Shown: positions 1-8,413, numbered from the stretch's first letter. The stretch: 40,260 bases of DNA from Acidimicrobiaceae bacterium (GCA_009844405.1 VYBO01000092.1:1-40260), one strand, 5' to 3'. Numbers and translations: made by a program. Notes: generated from the sequence alone by a model not told the origin.

Positions 1-1
1 G

Positions 2-223
2 GGCGTGCGGGGCGTGCAGTCGCCCAACCAGGACCAAATCGTCCAGCCCGTGGACGCCCGCTACCGCTACCGCTACCGGGTCACAGGCACGCTCGGCAGC
101 GCCTACACCCACCTGTCGGCGTGGAGCCAGCCCATCCCCGACGATGTCGGCGCGTTCGACGCCGGCCCGGGCGCCGAGGACTTCATCGGTGGCTTCAATC
201 CGAGCACGGCGCTTGCGGCGTGA
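2..223 (+). CDS. C-terminal end of an unidentified protein (partial)
   Basis: The frame is open from the first bases of the window to a TGA at 221-223, so this is the last 73 or so residues of a gene that starts outside. The tail has aromatic/Arg alternation (YRYRYRV), then a WSQPIP segment that resembles the last strand of a fibronectin-III-like beta sandwich, and ends acidic and Gly-rich. That suggests an extracellular or surface protein, but it is only an impression. A GTG at position 5 is available but there is no reason to think it is the real start. Family not recognised. Confidence 0.4.
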   Translation, partial: GVRGVQSPNQDQIVQPVDARYRYRYRVTGTLGSAYTHLSAWSQPIPDDVGAFDAGPGAEDFIGGFNPSTALAA

Positions 224-311
224 TGGGCCTGCGCTTCGTCCAGCCCGACGCGCCGCCCGAGACCTCGTGCCGCCTGGTGCCGCTCGAGGAGCTGTCTGCG
301 TCCTGATCGCA

Positions 312-351
312 GTGGCCCGAACGGCCCGCGAGCGAAGCGAACAAGAGCGGG
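312..351. repeat. Dispersed about 40-bp intergenic repeat, copy 1
   Basis: The core GCGAGCGAAGCGAAC lies here in a longer match, with few mismatches, to 39079-39121 near the other end of the window. Both copies are intergenic and share the order GTGGCCCGA / CGGCCCG / GAGCGAAGCGAAC / AGAGCGGGA. This looks like a small dispersed repeat of this genome. No hairpin or coding function is evident. Confidence 0.5.
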
Positions 352-470
352 ATATACCGATCGCGGCGGGCCGCGATGCGTTCGGGTTGTCGCCGGGCCC
401 AGAGTGCGCGAACATGGATCCGGTTGTCCTTCCTTGACCGAAGCCTCGTGGGCATTCGGTCACCTAGCGG

Positions 471-515
471 GGCGGTGGTGCGCACTACCGGGGGGAGGAG
501 GTGCGCACCACCGCC
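471..515. terminator. Perfect 15-bp hairpin between convergent genes
   Basis: Arms GGCGGTGGTGCGCAC (471-485) and its exact reverse complement (501-515) flank a 15-nt loop. It lies between the plus-strand gene ending at 223 and the minus-strand operon ending at 573, so it can serve both. There is no T-tract, so intrinsic termination is inferred from position and stem strength. The rest of 224-572 holds only the dispersed repeat; I see no gene there. Confidence 0.45.
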
Positions 516-572
516 ACCGCACGAGCCGCGGCGGCGCTAGTGCCCGCAAGGACGCACCGCGATTGGTGCCGA

Positions 573-992
573 TCAGTTGGCGCGGTGCTGGTAGGCGGCG
601 ATCAGCATCAGCATGCTAGCGAGCACCAAGTGGAACACCGTCGGGATCCAGGTGCTGAACCACCCGGAGTCCGACAGCACGCTCAATCCGAGCACCAGCC
701 GCACGGCCATCACTACGAAGTAGAGGGCGGAGAACAACGCCACCGGGATGATCAGTCGGGGGCTGACGATTCCTTTGCCGCGGTGCATGCGGACCAGGAC
801 CACGGCGATGATCGCCAGGATGAGGACCTGCGCCCCCAGCAGCACCGGGTACGGCAGGCCGCTGCCCTGGAAGTCGTCGAAGGGCGGGAGGAAGGACACC
901 GGTCCCCACCGCTGAACGGCCTGGGCCAGGACTCGGGCCCCGAACGCGAGGCTCAACACACCGAAAGCCACGGAATAGCGGCGGTGCGTCAT
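573..992 (-). CDS. Small four-helix membrane protein, unknown function
   Basis: 139 residues with about four hydrophobic segments (near residues 5-22, 47-66, 78-100 and 115-133) and a short charged C-terminus. It is the last gene of the minus-strand operon; its ATG lies 4 bp inside the end of the enolase-superfamily gene (stop at 989), so translation is probably coupled. I do not recognise the family. Membership in an operon with a GH3 synthetase and a membrane hydroxylase suggests a role in handling a lipid-like product, but that is inference. Confidence 0.7.
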   Translation of the reverse strand: MTHRRYSVAFGVLSLAFGARVLAQAVQRWGPVSFLPPFDDFQGSGLPYPVLLGAQVLILAIIAVVLVRMHRGKGIVSPRLIIPVALFSALYFVVMAVRLVLGLSVLSDSGWFSTWIPTVFHLVLASMLMLIAAYQHRAN

Positions 993-2143
993 GGTCGTGC
1001 GCCCCGGAGTTCAAGGCCTTTCGTGGCCTGCTCGTCGACGGTCAGCCCGAAGCCGCCGCGGCCGGCGTCGACGGCTTCGGCGGCGGCGAGCACTCCGCCC
1101 CGACCGAACATGATGCTGGACGTAGTCAGGTCGCCCCGCAGCAGGTGGGTACCGAAGGCGCCCTCGGCCGCCACCAGGTCCGCCCCGACCGACTGCATCA
1201 CGGTCAGGGCAGCCCTGGTGAGGATGCTGGTCTCTCCGACCTGACAGCCGACGATCACTCCGACGCCCAAGTCGGTCGCCCTTGCGGCCACGTCGAGCGA
1301 GCGGATGACACCCCCCATCTTCGATACCCGGACGTTGGCGATCCACGTGTCCGGTTCTCCGGCGACTGAATCGAGTTGGTCGAGGCGCAGCATGCTCTCG
1401 TCGAGCACTATCCGCGTCCCGCACTCCGCGGCCACTTCACGGAACCCGTCGATGTCGTCGGCCTGAAGGGGCTCCTCTAACGCGAAGACGGGCCGACCCA
1501 AGCCCGTTACATGCTCAATGCAGGTGTCGGCCGACCGCCAGAGGTTGTTGGCGTCGATCCGAACCCGCAGAGTTCCGTCGGATCGAACCGGCTGCGGGGA
1601 GTCGAGGGCTGCCATTCTGCGTCGATCGCGGCGAAGCTTGCCGGACACCTTCACCTTGAAGTCGCGGAATCCCTCGGCCAGGTACCGGCGGGACTGCTGC
1701 CGGTACACCGGCCAGGGCGAGTCGCCGAGCACTGCCGAGTAGTGGAATTCGGCGGCCGGCCGGTCGACGCCCAGCAGGTCCTCGATAGCCAGACCCTCGT
1801 GCTTGCCAAGCAGGTCAAGCACCGCGATCTCGGCCGCGCAGAACGCGGCCGGGTTGCGGTCGACAGCATCCTGATGGGCCGCGATCCAGGTGCGCAAGCT
1901 CTCCACGTCGGCGATCTCGGCCGCCATTGCGTCTCGGTGCTCGAGGACGAAGGCAGCCGCGCCGTCGACGGTCTCGGCGGTGACGTACGGGCGCGGGCAG
2001 CTCTCGCCCCATCCGGTGGCTCCATCGGGGCCGCGTGCGGCCACGATCAGGTTGCGGGCCCTGCGACGGCTCGCCGACGCGTGGCGGAACACCGTCTTGA
2101 ACGGCACGCTGAACGTGAAGACGTCGAAGCGCTCGATCCGCAT
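989..2143 (-). CDS. Enolase-superfamily (MLE subgroup) epimerase/racemase, dipeptide epimerase or N-acylamino acid racemase type
   Basis: 384 residues from the ATG at 2143. All active-site elements of the muconate-lactonizing subgroup are visible: the KxK motif K163-V-K165, metal ligands D197 (with N199), E223/E224 and D248, and the second catalytic lysine K275 in VRVSKMGG. Such enzymes abstract an alpha-proton between two lysines; family members include L-Ala-D/L-Glu epimerases, N-succinylamino acid racemases and o-succinylbenzoate synthases. It starts 8 bp after the GH3 gene ends, so the substrate may be the amide made by that enzyme. A longer open frame upstream is out of frame with the GH3 gene and is an antisense-type shadow. 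Exact substrate unknown. Confidence 0.85.
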   Translation of the reverse strand: MRIERFDVFTFSVPFKTVFRHASASRRRARNLIVAARGPDGATGWGESCPRPYVTAETVDGAAAFVLEHRDAMAAEIADVESLRTWIAAHQDAVDRNPAAFCAAEIAVLDLLGKHEGLAIEDLLGVDRPAAEFHYSAVLGDSPWPVYRQQSRRYLAEGFRDFKVKVSGKLRRDRRRMAALDSPQPVRSDGTLRVRIDANNLWRSADTCIEHVTGLGRPVFALEEPLQADDIDGFREVAAECGTRIVLDESMLRLDQLDSVAGEPDTWIANVRVSKMGGVIRSLDVAARATDLGVGVIVGCQVGETSILTRAALTVMQSVGADLVAAEGAFGTHLLRGDLTTSSIMFGRGGVLAAAEAVDAGRGGFGLTVDEQATKGLELRGARP

Positions 2144-2151
2144 GCGAGCCG

Positions 2152-3858
2152 TCAACCGGCCTCGGCGAACGCGTTGAAGTCGAAGGCGCAGTCGTGGCCG
2201 TACTGCACGTGCAGGTACTTGAACTGGGCGTCCCTCTGGCCGGCGGCCACCAGCGCCCGCCGGTACTCGGCGCCTGTGCCGGGCCGCAGCCGGCGCAGGG
2301 CAATCCCGGTGAGCCGGCCGCTGGCGCGCTTGCTGTCGTACTCGATGTTCAGCCTGCGCAGCCGGGAGTCGACTCCGGCCGCGATCGACTGGTCTGCGTT
2401 CGCCCCGTGGCCGGCGGAGGGCGACCGACCGGCTGTGGCGCCTGCCGGCAGTCCGGTGGCCTCCATGTAGAGCCGGTAGCAGGCCGCGTCCACGTCGGCG
2501 AGCATGATGAAGAAGTCGGCGATCAAGCCGTGCTCGCCGAGAGCCGCCGGCACCGCTTCCAGCACCTGGGCCTCGTGGAGCTTCTCGCCGGTGATGCTGG
2601 TTATCCCGCTGCCCTTCTGCACGAAGACCAGCGCCGGGGTAGAGCCGACCCATCCGGTGACCCTGACGATGTCGCTCATGTCGTAGCGGTAGAGGCCGTC
2701 GGGCGTGGTCACCACCACGTAGTAGTCGCATCCCGTCTCGAGTTCGCTCATCGAGAGCATCTCCGGCGAGCTGGACTCCCATGCGTCCCGCTCGGCAAAC
2801 TCGAAGAACGTGTCATGGAGCGCCGGCAGGCAGGTGTTCGACGCAGGGTCGATGTTTATGGTGCCCTGCATCTCGCTGGCCACGTAGCCGGCCTCCATCA
2901 CGATGCACGACTCCGGAAGCGAGGGCCGGACGTTGGCGACGGCCACGCCGCAGCTGCCTCCGGTCCACGTCACCACGCCTGCGAGCCGGGGCCAGACGTC
3001 GCGGTAGGTCAGCCGGCCGCTGGCGTCCAGTCGCCTCTGAAGCTCGGCCGCCCTGCCGGGCTGGGGCTTGAGGCCCGGATCCTCGGAGGGGTCCAGCAGG
3101 GCGGATAGTCGATCGGGCAGCCGGCCATCGGCCACCGCGGGCATGATCGTGTGGACGTGTTCATGCATCACGGTCAGCAGCCGCATGAGCGTGGAGGGGT
3201 TGGCGGTCCCGAAGGAGGTCACCCTGGCGTCGGCCAGTCCCAGGATGGCCATGATGATGTAGCGGGACTCGTAGTCCTCGACCGTGTTGATCGACGCGGG
3301 CAGTGTGTAGCGCCGTTTCAGGAGGCGGGGCTGGTTCTCCCGCAGCTTCCCGGTAGCCGATCCGTACGGCGTGCCCCCGGCCATGTGGCCCTCGACCCCG
3401 GCACCGCCCACCATGAACACCCTGCCCGAGAGGATCGGAGCGCTCTTGGACCAAACGTGCGTGGCCAGGCGCTGGTGGGTCTTCATGCGCTTGAGGCCGG
3501 ACGGGGTCAGCGGGATGTTCTTGGGGTCACCGCCGGTGCCGCTGGTGCGGTTGTAGTACACGGGCTGCTCGGCGGTGAGACGCTTCTCGCCGGTGAGTTC
3601 CTGGCGCTCCACATGATGGCGGAGGTCCTCGTAGGTCTGCACCGGCACGGCCCGGCGGTAGTCGGCGACGCTGCGGATCGTCTCGAAGGAGTGGTCGACA
3701 CCGAAAGAGGTGCGAGCATTGGCAGTCAGGATTCGGCTCAGCAGCGCCCATTGGGTCTTCTCCGGTCCTTGGGCCGAGGCGAGGAACCGCCGCAGCCGGG
3801 GCTCCTGGCCCATTGTCAGTGCCGCTCTGAGCGCGAGGTAGCCGGCATCCGCCGGCAT
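2152..3858 (-). CDS. GH3-family acyl-acid amido synthetase
   Basis: 568 residues. GH3 proteins are adenylate-forming enzymes that activate a carboxylic acid with ATP and join it to an amino acid. The three nucleotide-binding motifs are present: a Ser/Thr/Gly-rich loop TSGTGGDPK at 105-113, GYVASE at 324-329, and YRYDMSDIVRV at 390-400, followed by GEKLHE at 424-429 before the C-terminal lid domain. Length fits the family (550-600). The ATG at 3858 was chosen because it overlaps the upstream stop by one base (TGATG); a 48-codon in-frame extension runs into the neighbouring gene and is rejected. The acid and amino acid substrates cannot be read from sequence. Confidence 0.88.
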   Translation of the reverse strand: MPADAGYLALRAALTMGQEPRLRRFLASAQGPEKTQWALLSRILTANARTSFGVDHSFETIRSVADYRRAVPVQTYEDLRHHVERQELTGEKRLTAEQPVYYNRTSGTGGDPKNIPLTPSGLKRMKTHQRLATHVWSKSAPILSGRVFMVGGAGVEGHMAGGTPYGSATGKLRENQPRLLKRRYTLPASINTVEDYESRYIIMAILGLADARVTSFGTANPSTLMRLLTVMHEHVHTIMPAVADGRLPDRLSALLDPSEDPGLKPQPGRAAELQRRLDASGRLTYRDVWPRLAGVVTWTGGSCGVAVANVRPSLPESCIVMEAGYVASEMQGTINIDPASNTCLPALHDTFFEFAERDAWESSSPEMLSMSELETGCDYYVVVTTPDGLYRYDMSDIVRVTGWVGSTPALVFVQKGSGITSITGEKLHEAQVLEAVPAALGEHGLIADFFIMLADVDAACYRLYMEATGLPAGATAGRSPSAGHGANADQSIAAGVDSRLRRLNIEYDSKRASGRLTGIALRRLRPGTGAEYRRALVAAGQRDAQFKYLHVQYGHDCAFDFNAFAEAG

Positions 3859-4751
3859 CAGTGTTGGACCTTGTCCAACTTGGGAATGAACGGTGTTCGC
3901 ATCTGCGTCCAGAACCCGGCCGGATAGTTGCGGTTGATGAGTCCCAGGTCGCCTACCTCCCGTTCGGGGGGAAGGAACCGCGTCCCGAACAGCACATCCC
4001 ACACGATCAGATTGTTCCCGTAGTTGTTGTTGGACTCAGCGATTACTTCCGAGTGGTGCCAGCGGTGCAGTTCAGGGCCGCTGATGAGGCAGTTGAGCGG
4101 CCCTAGCCGCACCTCGCAGTTCGAGTGCTGGAAGAATCCGTTGACCGCGTAGAACACGAAATAGGCGCCGAGCACCTCTCTCCCCACCCCCATCACCGCG
4201 AAGGGCAGGGTGTCGAGCGCCAGTTGCACGGCCTTCTCGAAGGGGTGGAAGCGGCCGACGTTGAGCCAGTACAGGCGGTGTGGCGAGTGGTGGACTGCGT
4301 GGTAGCTCCACATGAACTGGTAGCGATGGAAGGCTCGGTGCAGCCAGTACCGTCCGAAGTCGGCCGCGAGGAGCATCGTCACGACCTGCAGCGCGACCGG
4401 GAGGCTGTGCGGCCAGAGCGTGTCGACGGTCAGCCCGCTGGACCGGAGCAGGTCGGTGAGCCAGATGGTGGCCGTGATCGACACCAGGTACGGCAATGCC
4501 ATCTGCATGACCACCATGAACAGCAGGTCGGTGCCGACCTCGCTCTGGCGGGGTTTCCACCACGGGCGGTAGGGGAGCGCCAGCTCGTGCCAGGTCACGA
4601 GGGCTGCCGCCACTACAGCCGCCGAGTACGCGGCGGGCGTAACGTGCACTCCTGCCGCCGTGATCAGCCCGAACACCCCGAAGGTGATCAGCACAACCGT
4701 CGGATAGGAGGCCTTGACGACGAAGTCGGCTGCTCTAGTCCTTTCGGGCAT
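3858..4751 (-). CDS. Fatty acid hydroxylase / sterol desaturase family membrane enzyme
   Basis: 297 residues with four or five hydrophobic segments. The di-iron histidine boxes are clear: HRAFH at 138-142, HAVHH at 151-155, a lone H209 in a QHSN context, and HRWHH at 229-233. This is the signature of integral membrane non-haem di-iron hydroxylases and desaturases acting on fatty acyl chains, sterols or carotenoids. First gene of the operon; its stop overlaps the start of the GH3 gene. It may hydroxylate the acyl chain that is later amidated (inference). Confidence 0.88.
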   Translation of the reverse strand: MPERTRAADFVVKASYPTVVLITFGVFGLITAAGVHVTPAAYSAAVVAAALVTWHELALPYRPWWKPRQSEVGTDLLFMVVMQMALPYLVSITATIWLTDLLRSSGLTVDTLWPHSLPVALQVVTMLLAADFGRYWLHRAFHRYQFMWSYHAVHHSPHRLYWLNVGRFHPFEKAVQLALDTLPFAVMGVGREVLGAYFVFYAVNGFFQHSNCEVRLGPLNCLISGPELHRWHHSEVIAESNNNYGNNLIVWDVLFGTRFLPPEREVGDLGLINRNYPAGFWTQMRTPFIPKLDKVQH

Positions 4752-4769
4752 TGCTGCAAGTCTGGCATC

Positions 4770-4784
4770 GGACGGCGGCCGTCC
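4770..4784. promoter_or_regulatory. 7-1-7 palindrome upstream of the desaturase operon
   Basis: GGACGGC-G-GCCGTCC is a perfect inverted repeat 18 bp ahead of the operon's first start codon. It could be an operator, but short G/C palindromes are common by chance in DNA of this composition. The remainder of 4752-4921 shows nothing else I can support. Confidence 0.22.
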
Positions 4785-4921
4785 TCAAGGGCGCCGACAG
4801 GCCGATAGAGGGCGTCATGGCGACGCCGGCCGACGACCGGGGCGCATGTTCCGGGCGATCACCCGCAACCCCGGTCCTCTCGACGGCGCCCCCTGAGCCT
4901 GGTCGGACCCGTTCGGCGCGC

Positions 4922-5326
4922 TCAGGCGTCGGCGGGGGGAACGATGATCTCGCACCGAGGGCCGTTGGATCGGCTGAGCCGTCGGTCGAGCGTCACCAGT
5001 GGCCAGTCCAACGCCTCGGCCAGAGCCACGTACCAGGCGTCGTAGGCCGTGAGGTTCTCGCGCAGTTGCCACACCCGTTCGGCGAACGGCGTGAACGGGT
5101 AGAGATCGATGCTGAGACCGAGCAGGTCGCTGTGAGCGAATGTGGATTCGAGGCGAGTGATCCCTCCGGACAACTCCATCCGACGAAAGAGATTGGTGGT
5201 TTCGGCCAGTGCCATTTCGGGTGCGGCGATGTCAGACCGATCGAGCGCCGACCTGCACCACTGCGCCTCTGGGCCGGAACTCGTCAGGGCACCGACGAGC
5301 AGCGACGCGTCAACGACCGCGCTCAT
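4922..5326 (-). CDS. vapC: PIN-domain toxin, VapC type
   Basis: 134 residues, usual PIN toxin size. It opens with VVDASLL (D6), has E42 in a LAETTN context, D96 in TAYDAWYV and D114 in VTLDRRL: the four acidic metal ligands of PIN ribonucleases. VapC toxins cut tRNA or rRNA when freed from their antitoxin. The gene starts inside the 3' end of the antitoxin gene (17-bp overlap), the normal order antitoxin-toxin. The specific RNA target is unknown. Confidence 0.9.
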   Translation of the reverse strand: MSAVVDASLLVGALTSSGPEAQWCRSALDRSDIAAPEMALAETTNLFRRMELSGGITRLESTFAHSDLLGLSIDLYPFTPFAERVWQLRENLTAYDAWYVALAEALDWPLVTLDRRLSRSNGPRCEIIVPPADA

Positions 5327-5558
5327 TGCGGTCTTCCTCCAGCATCCTGACGATGTCCGCGGACGTGACCCTCGAGTCCGAGGCTTCGACTCGCCGCCGA
5401 GCCCTCTCCAGGACGGCCTCGCGCGATGGCACACTTGCCATGCGTTCCAGCTCCTCGCGCAGGAACTCCTGCATGGACTGGCGTCTGAGCGCGGCTCGCG
5501 TCGCCAGTTCGTCGCGGACTTCCTCGGGCACGTTCCTGATGGTGATCTGCACTCCCAT
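5310..5558 (-). CDS. vapB: Ribbon-helix-helix antitoxin (FitA/VapB-like)
   Basis: 82 residues. The N-terminus (MGVQITIRNVPEEVRDEL) is a classic ribbon-helix-helix strand and first helix; the second helix includes QSMQEFLREELERMA. The C-terminal half is charged and helical and would wrap the toxin. It overlaps vapC by 17 bp. RHH antitoxins usually repress their own operon; three short direct repeats lie exactly at and upstream of this start codon. Confidence 0.88.
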   Translation of the reverse strand: MGVQITIRNVPEEVRDELATRAALRRQSMQEFLREELERMASVPSREAVLERARRRVEASDSRVTSADIVRMLEEDRNERGR

Positions 5559-5585
5559 GACAGCATTATGACAGCAATGCCAGCA
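5557..5585. promoter_or_regulatory. Three 9-bp direct repeats, probable antitoxin operator
   Basis: ATGACAGCA at 5557-5565 and 5568-5576 and ATGCCAGCA at 5577-5585 on the plus strand (TGCTGTCAT-type on the coding strand), spaced 11 and 9 bp. They begin within the start codon of the antitoxin and run upstream, about one DNA turn apart, as expected for side-by-side RHH dimers. Role inferred from position and spacing. Confidence 0.6.
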
Positions 5586-5612
5586 TTTTGAAAGCAGCTA
5601 TTTCGTTTGCTG

Positions 5613-6656
5613 TCAGGTTACCACGATCAATTCGGTGGCCTTGAGGGAGGCCCAGACGGTGAGCCCTGGACGCAGTTCGAGTTCGTCGGCGGAGCGGCGC
5701 GTGACGTCGGCTCTCACCGCCAGGGGACCTGCGAGATGCACACGGGCGCGCTTCCCGTCGATGTCGACCCGCTCCAGTTCGGCCGGCCAGGTGTTGCGGG
5801 CGCTGCCGGCAGGCCGGTCGTGGTGCAGGGTCACGGCGTGGGCCGGGAAGGTGACGTAGACGGGTCCTTCGGCCTCGGAGGCCACCGTGAGCACCAGGCC
5901 GGCCTCGGTGGTGACCGATGTGCCCCGGGCTCGGCCCGGCACCACGTTCGCGCCGAGGAAGGTAGCCCCCCACTCGCACCCGGGCCTGGCCGTCACCTCT
6001 GCTGGTGAGCCCCGGCCGACGACGGCGCCGCTGTCGAGCACCACCACCCGCTCCGCCAGCGTGGCCACGTCCACCGGGTCGTGGGTGATCAGAAGCACGT
6101 GCCGGGCCGGCGAGTCGCCGAGCAGGGAGCGCAGCCGGGCGCGGCCCGAGGAGTCCACCGAGGCCAGCGGCTCGTCCACGATCAGGACCTCGGGCTCGGG
6201 TGCCAGGGCCCGGGCGACGGCCACCCGCTGGCGCTGCCCGCCCGACAGCGCGGCCGGTCGCCTCGGCCACGCGGCGGAGTCCACGCCGACCCGTTCGAGC
6301 AGGGTCCCTGCCTGCCGTCGGGCGCTGGCCCGGTCCGCTCCCGCCCGGCGCAGCCCGAACGCCACGTTGTCGATCACCTTGAGATGGCCGAAGAGACGGA
6401 GGTCCTGGAACACCATGGCTGCCCGGCGCCGGTGAGCGGGAACGAACACGCCGGCCGCCGGGTCGTCGACCACGGCGCCGGCGATCTCCAGGCGACCGCT
6501 GGCGAGGCGGTCGAGCCCGGCCACGGCCCGGCCGAGCGTCGTCTTGCCCGTGCCGTTGGCCCCGATCACCGCGGTGACCCCCTCGGCGATGGCGAGCTGG
6601 TCCACCTGCAGCGTCCAGCCTGAACGGGCCACCCGGCCGTCGAACTCGACCGTCAT
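5613..6656 (-). CDS. modC: Molybdate ABC transporter ATP-binding protein
   Basis: 347 residues. Walker A GANGTGKTT at 32-40, Q-loop FQDLRLFG near 83-90, signature LSGGQ at 137-141, Walker B LIVDEP with D161/E162, H-loop H192. The segment from about 285 to the end is a TOBE-like oxyanion-sensing domain, typical of ModC. The ATG at 6656 has homology from its first residue; an in-frame 40-codon extension upstream runs through the intergenic hairpin repeats and is not believed. ModC powers import of molybdate for molybdenum cofactor enzymes. It is the third gene of modABC, separated from modB by 150 bp holding two repeat hairpins. Confidence 0.9.
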   Translation of the reverse strand: MTVEFDGRVARSGWTLQVDQLAIAEGVTAVIGANGTGKTTLGRAVAGLDRLASGRLEIAGAVVDDPAAGVFVPAHRRRAAMVFQDLRLFGHLKVIDNVAFGLRRAGADRASARRQAGTLLERVGVDSAAWPRRPAALSGGQRQRVAVARALAPEPEVLIVDEPLASVDSSGRARLRSLLGDSPARHVLLITHDPVDVATLAERVVVLDSGAVVGRGSPAEVTARPGCEWGATFLGANVVPGRARGTSVTTEAGLVLTVASEAEGPVYVTFPAHAVTLHHDRPAGSARNTWPAELERVDIDGKRARVHLAGPLAVRADVTRRSADELELRPGLTVWASLKATELIVVT

Positions 6657-6672
6657 CGCGGCGTCCCTACGG

Positions 6673-6790
6673 GAATTGGCAGCAGAATGCACGCATAGCG
6701 AGCAAAGTGCTGCCAATTCGGGCTGCGCCTGCATCCCTAACGGGAATTGGCAGCAGAATGCACGCATAGGGAGCAAAACGCTGCCAATTC
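6673..6790. repeat. Two tandem copies of a hairpin-forming repeat (71-bp period)
   Basis: Each copy has a 12-bp arm GAATTGGCAGCA (6673-6684 and 6744-6755), a nearly identical middle GAATGCACGCATAG, then the opposite arm (6708-6719 perfect; 6780-6790 with one end mismatch). They fill the gap between modB and modC. They look like a REP/MITE-like palindromic element in tandem. They could attenuate modC relative to modAB or stabilise mRNA (inference). Confidence 0.75.
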
Positions 6791-6806
6791 CGGTTTCGGC
6801 GACGAG

Positions 6807-7634
6807 TCATCGCGACATCCACCGGTCTCGTAGGGTGACCAGCACGGCTAGAGCCACCGCCATAAGAACCAGGCTGATGGCGACAGCGGCCTCCGGGTTG
6901 CGCTCCAGGGCGAGGTAGGTCTCCAGCGGCAAGGTGCGTGTGCGGCCCGGGAAGTTCCCTGCGAATGTGAGGGTGGCCCCGAATTCGCCGAGCGCCCTGG
7001 CCCACGCCAGGGCGGTGCCGGCCGCCAGCGCGGGGCGGATCGTGGGCAGCGTGACATGCATCAGGGTGGCCCAGGCACCCGCACCGAGAGTCGCCGCGGC
7101 CTCGTCGAGCTCGCCGCCCGCTTGGCGCAGGGCGGCCTCGACGGTCACCACGAAGAAGGGGAGGGCCACGAACGCGGCCGCCACCACGGACCCGGCCGTC
7201 GTGAACGGCAGGCTCACCCCGAACCATTCCTCGAGCCACTGGCCCACCAGGCCCCGGCGGCCCAGCGCGAACAGCAGGGCGGTGCCGGCCACCACGGGCG
7301 GCAGCACCATGGGCAGCATCACCACGGCCCTGACGATCCGGGGGAACCGCAGTCGGCGGCGGGCCAGCACGAAGGCCAGGGGCAGCCCCAGCACAATGCA
7401 GGCTGCGGTGGCGGCCAGGCTGACGATCAGCGAGACACGCAGCGCCTCCAGGACCTCGGACTCGCCCAGGATTGAGGGCAAAGCCGACCACGGAGCCCGT
7501 TGCAGCAGCCCGACGATGGGCAGCAGCAGCAGGCCGAGAGCCACGAACCCAACCCAGGTCACCGCCGCGGGCAGCTGGCTGGCGGGCCGCGGCTCGGTGC
7601 CCGGATCGGCTCGGACGCGGGTCGGGGAACTCAC
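6807..7634 (-). CDS. modB: Molybdate ABC transporter permease
   Basis: 275 residues, five to six membrane segments, with the cytoplasmic EAA loop (DEAAATLGAGAWATLMHVTLP) that docks on ModC. The region ARALGEFGATLTFAGNFPGRTRTLP is strongly characteristic of ModB/CysT-type permeases. It starts with GTG at 7634, which overlaps the modA stop (GTGA), so the two are translationally coupled. Confidence 0.92.
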   Translation of the reverse strand: MSSPTRVRADPGTEPRPASQLPAAVTWVGFVALGLLLLPIVGLLQRAPWSALPSILGESEVLEALRVSLIVSLAATAACIVLGLPLAFVLARRRLRFPRIVRAVVMLPMVLPPVVAGTALLFALGRRGLVGQWLEEWFGVSLPFTTAGSVVAAAFVALPFFVVTVEAALRQAGGELDEAAATLGAGAWATLMHVTLPTIRPALAAGTALAWARALGEFGATLTFAGNFPGRTRTLPLETYLALERNPEAAVAISLVLMAVALAVLVTLRDRWMSR

Positions 7635-8413
7635 GGCCGTCCGAACCCGTACGCGTACAGGGCCTTGGCACCGGTGCCGCCTAGGCCGGTGAAGTCGTCG
7701 ATGACCTCCCGCACCTCGGGTGCGGGCTCGGCGGACACCGCGGCGATGTAGTAGCCGTTGCGGTGATCGTGCAGTTCGGGGGCGTCCACGGTGGCCAGTC
7801 CCGCCGTTCGCGCGTCGGTGGCGTACACCAGACCGGCATCGAGTTCACCGATCGAGATCTTGGTCGCCAGAGCCCGCACGTTGGGCTCCAGCGTGTCGGC
7901 CAAGGCCGTGACCTGCGTCTCGCCGAGTGCCTGCTGAGCCAGTGCTCCGCAGGGGACCTCCACCGCACACAGACCGATCAGGAGGCTTCGCCGGGACAGG
8001 TCGGCCAGTCCGGTGACGTCCCCCGGATTGCCGGCCGGAATGGCGAGGACGAGGGTGTTGACGGCGATCAGGACGGGCTCGCCCCGGACCGAGCCTTCAG
8101 CGACGGCCCGGTCCATGGTGGCCGCATCGGCAGTGATCAGAACGTCGGCCTCGGCGCCGGCCGCCAATTGGGCCACCAGCGTCGAGCTCGCCGCCAACAG
8201 CGGAGTGACGCTCTCACGGCCCTCGAACACGGTCTCCATCACCTCTGTGAGCGAAGAGGCGGCCATCACCACGACGCCTCCGTCTTCGGCGCCGCTGCCG
8301 GCCGTGCTGCTGCATCCTGCGGCCAGCATCGACACCGACGCAACGGCGGACGCCATTGCCAGCCGCGCGGCCCGCGGCCGGTGCCAGTGGCCGGTGATGG
8401 CGCCCCCCGCCAT
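7631..8413 (-). CDS. modA: Molybdate-binding lipoprotein
   Basis: About 260 residues from the ATG at 8413. A basic N-terminus and hydrophobic stretch end in the lipobox LAAGC (C34), so the mature protein is a surface lipoprotein. The body has the ModA signature elements AASSLTEVMETVF and ASSTLVAQLAAGAEADVLITA, and near the end KALYAYGFGRP. It delivers molybdate or tungstate to ModBC. The frame stays open for 57 more codons upstream (to 8584) but that part does not look like protein and would bury the signal peptide, so I prefer 8413. Confidence 0.88.
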   Translation of the reverse strand: MAGGAITGHWHRPRAARLAMASAVASVSMLAAGCSSTAGSGAEDGGVVVMAASSLTEVMETVFEGRESVTPLLAASSTLVAQLAAGAEADVLITADAATMDRAVAEGSVRGEPVLIAVNTLVLAIPAGNPGDVTGLADLSRRSLLIGLCAVEVPCGALAQQALGETQVTALADTLEPNVRALATKISIGELDAGLVYATDARTAGLATVDAPELHDHRNGYYIAAVSAEPAPEVREVIDDFTGLGGTGAKALYAYGFGRP

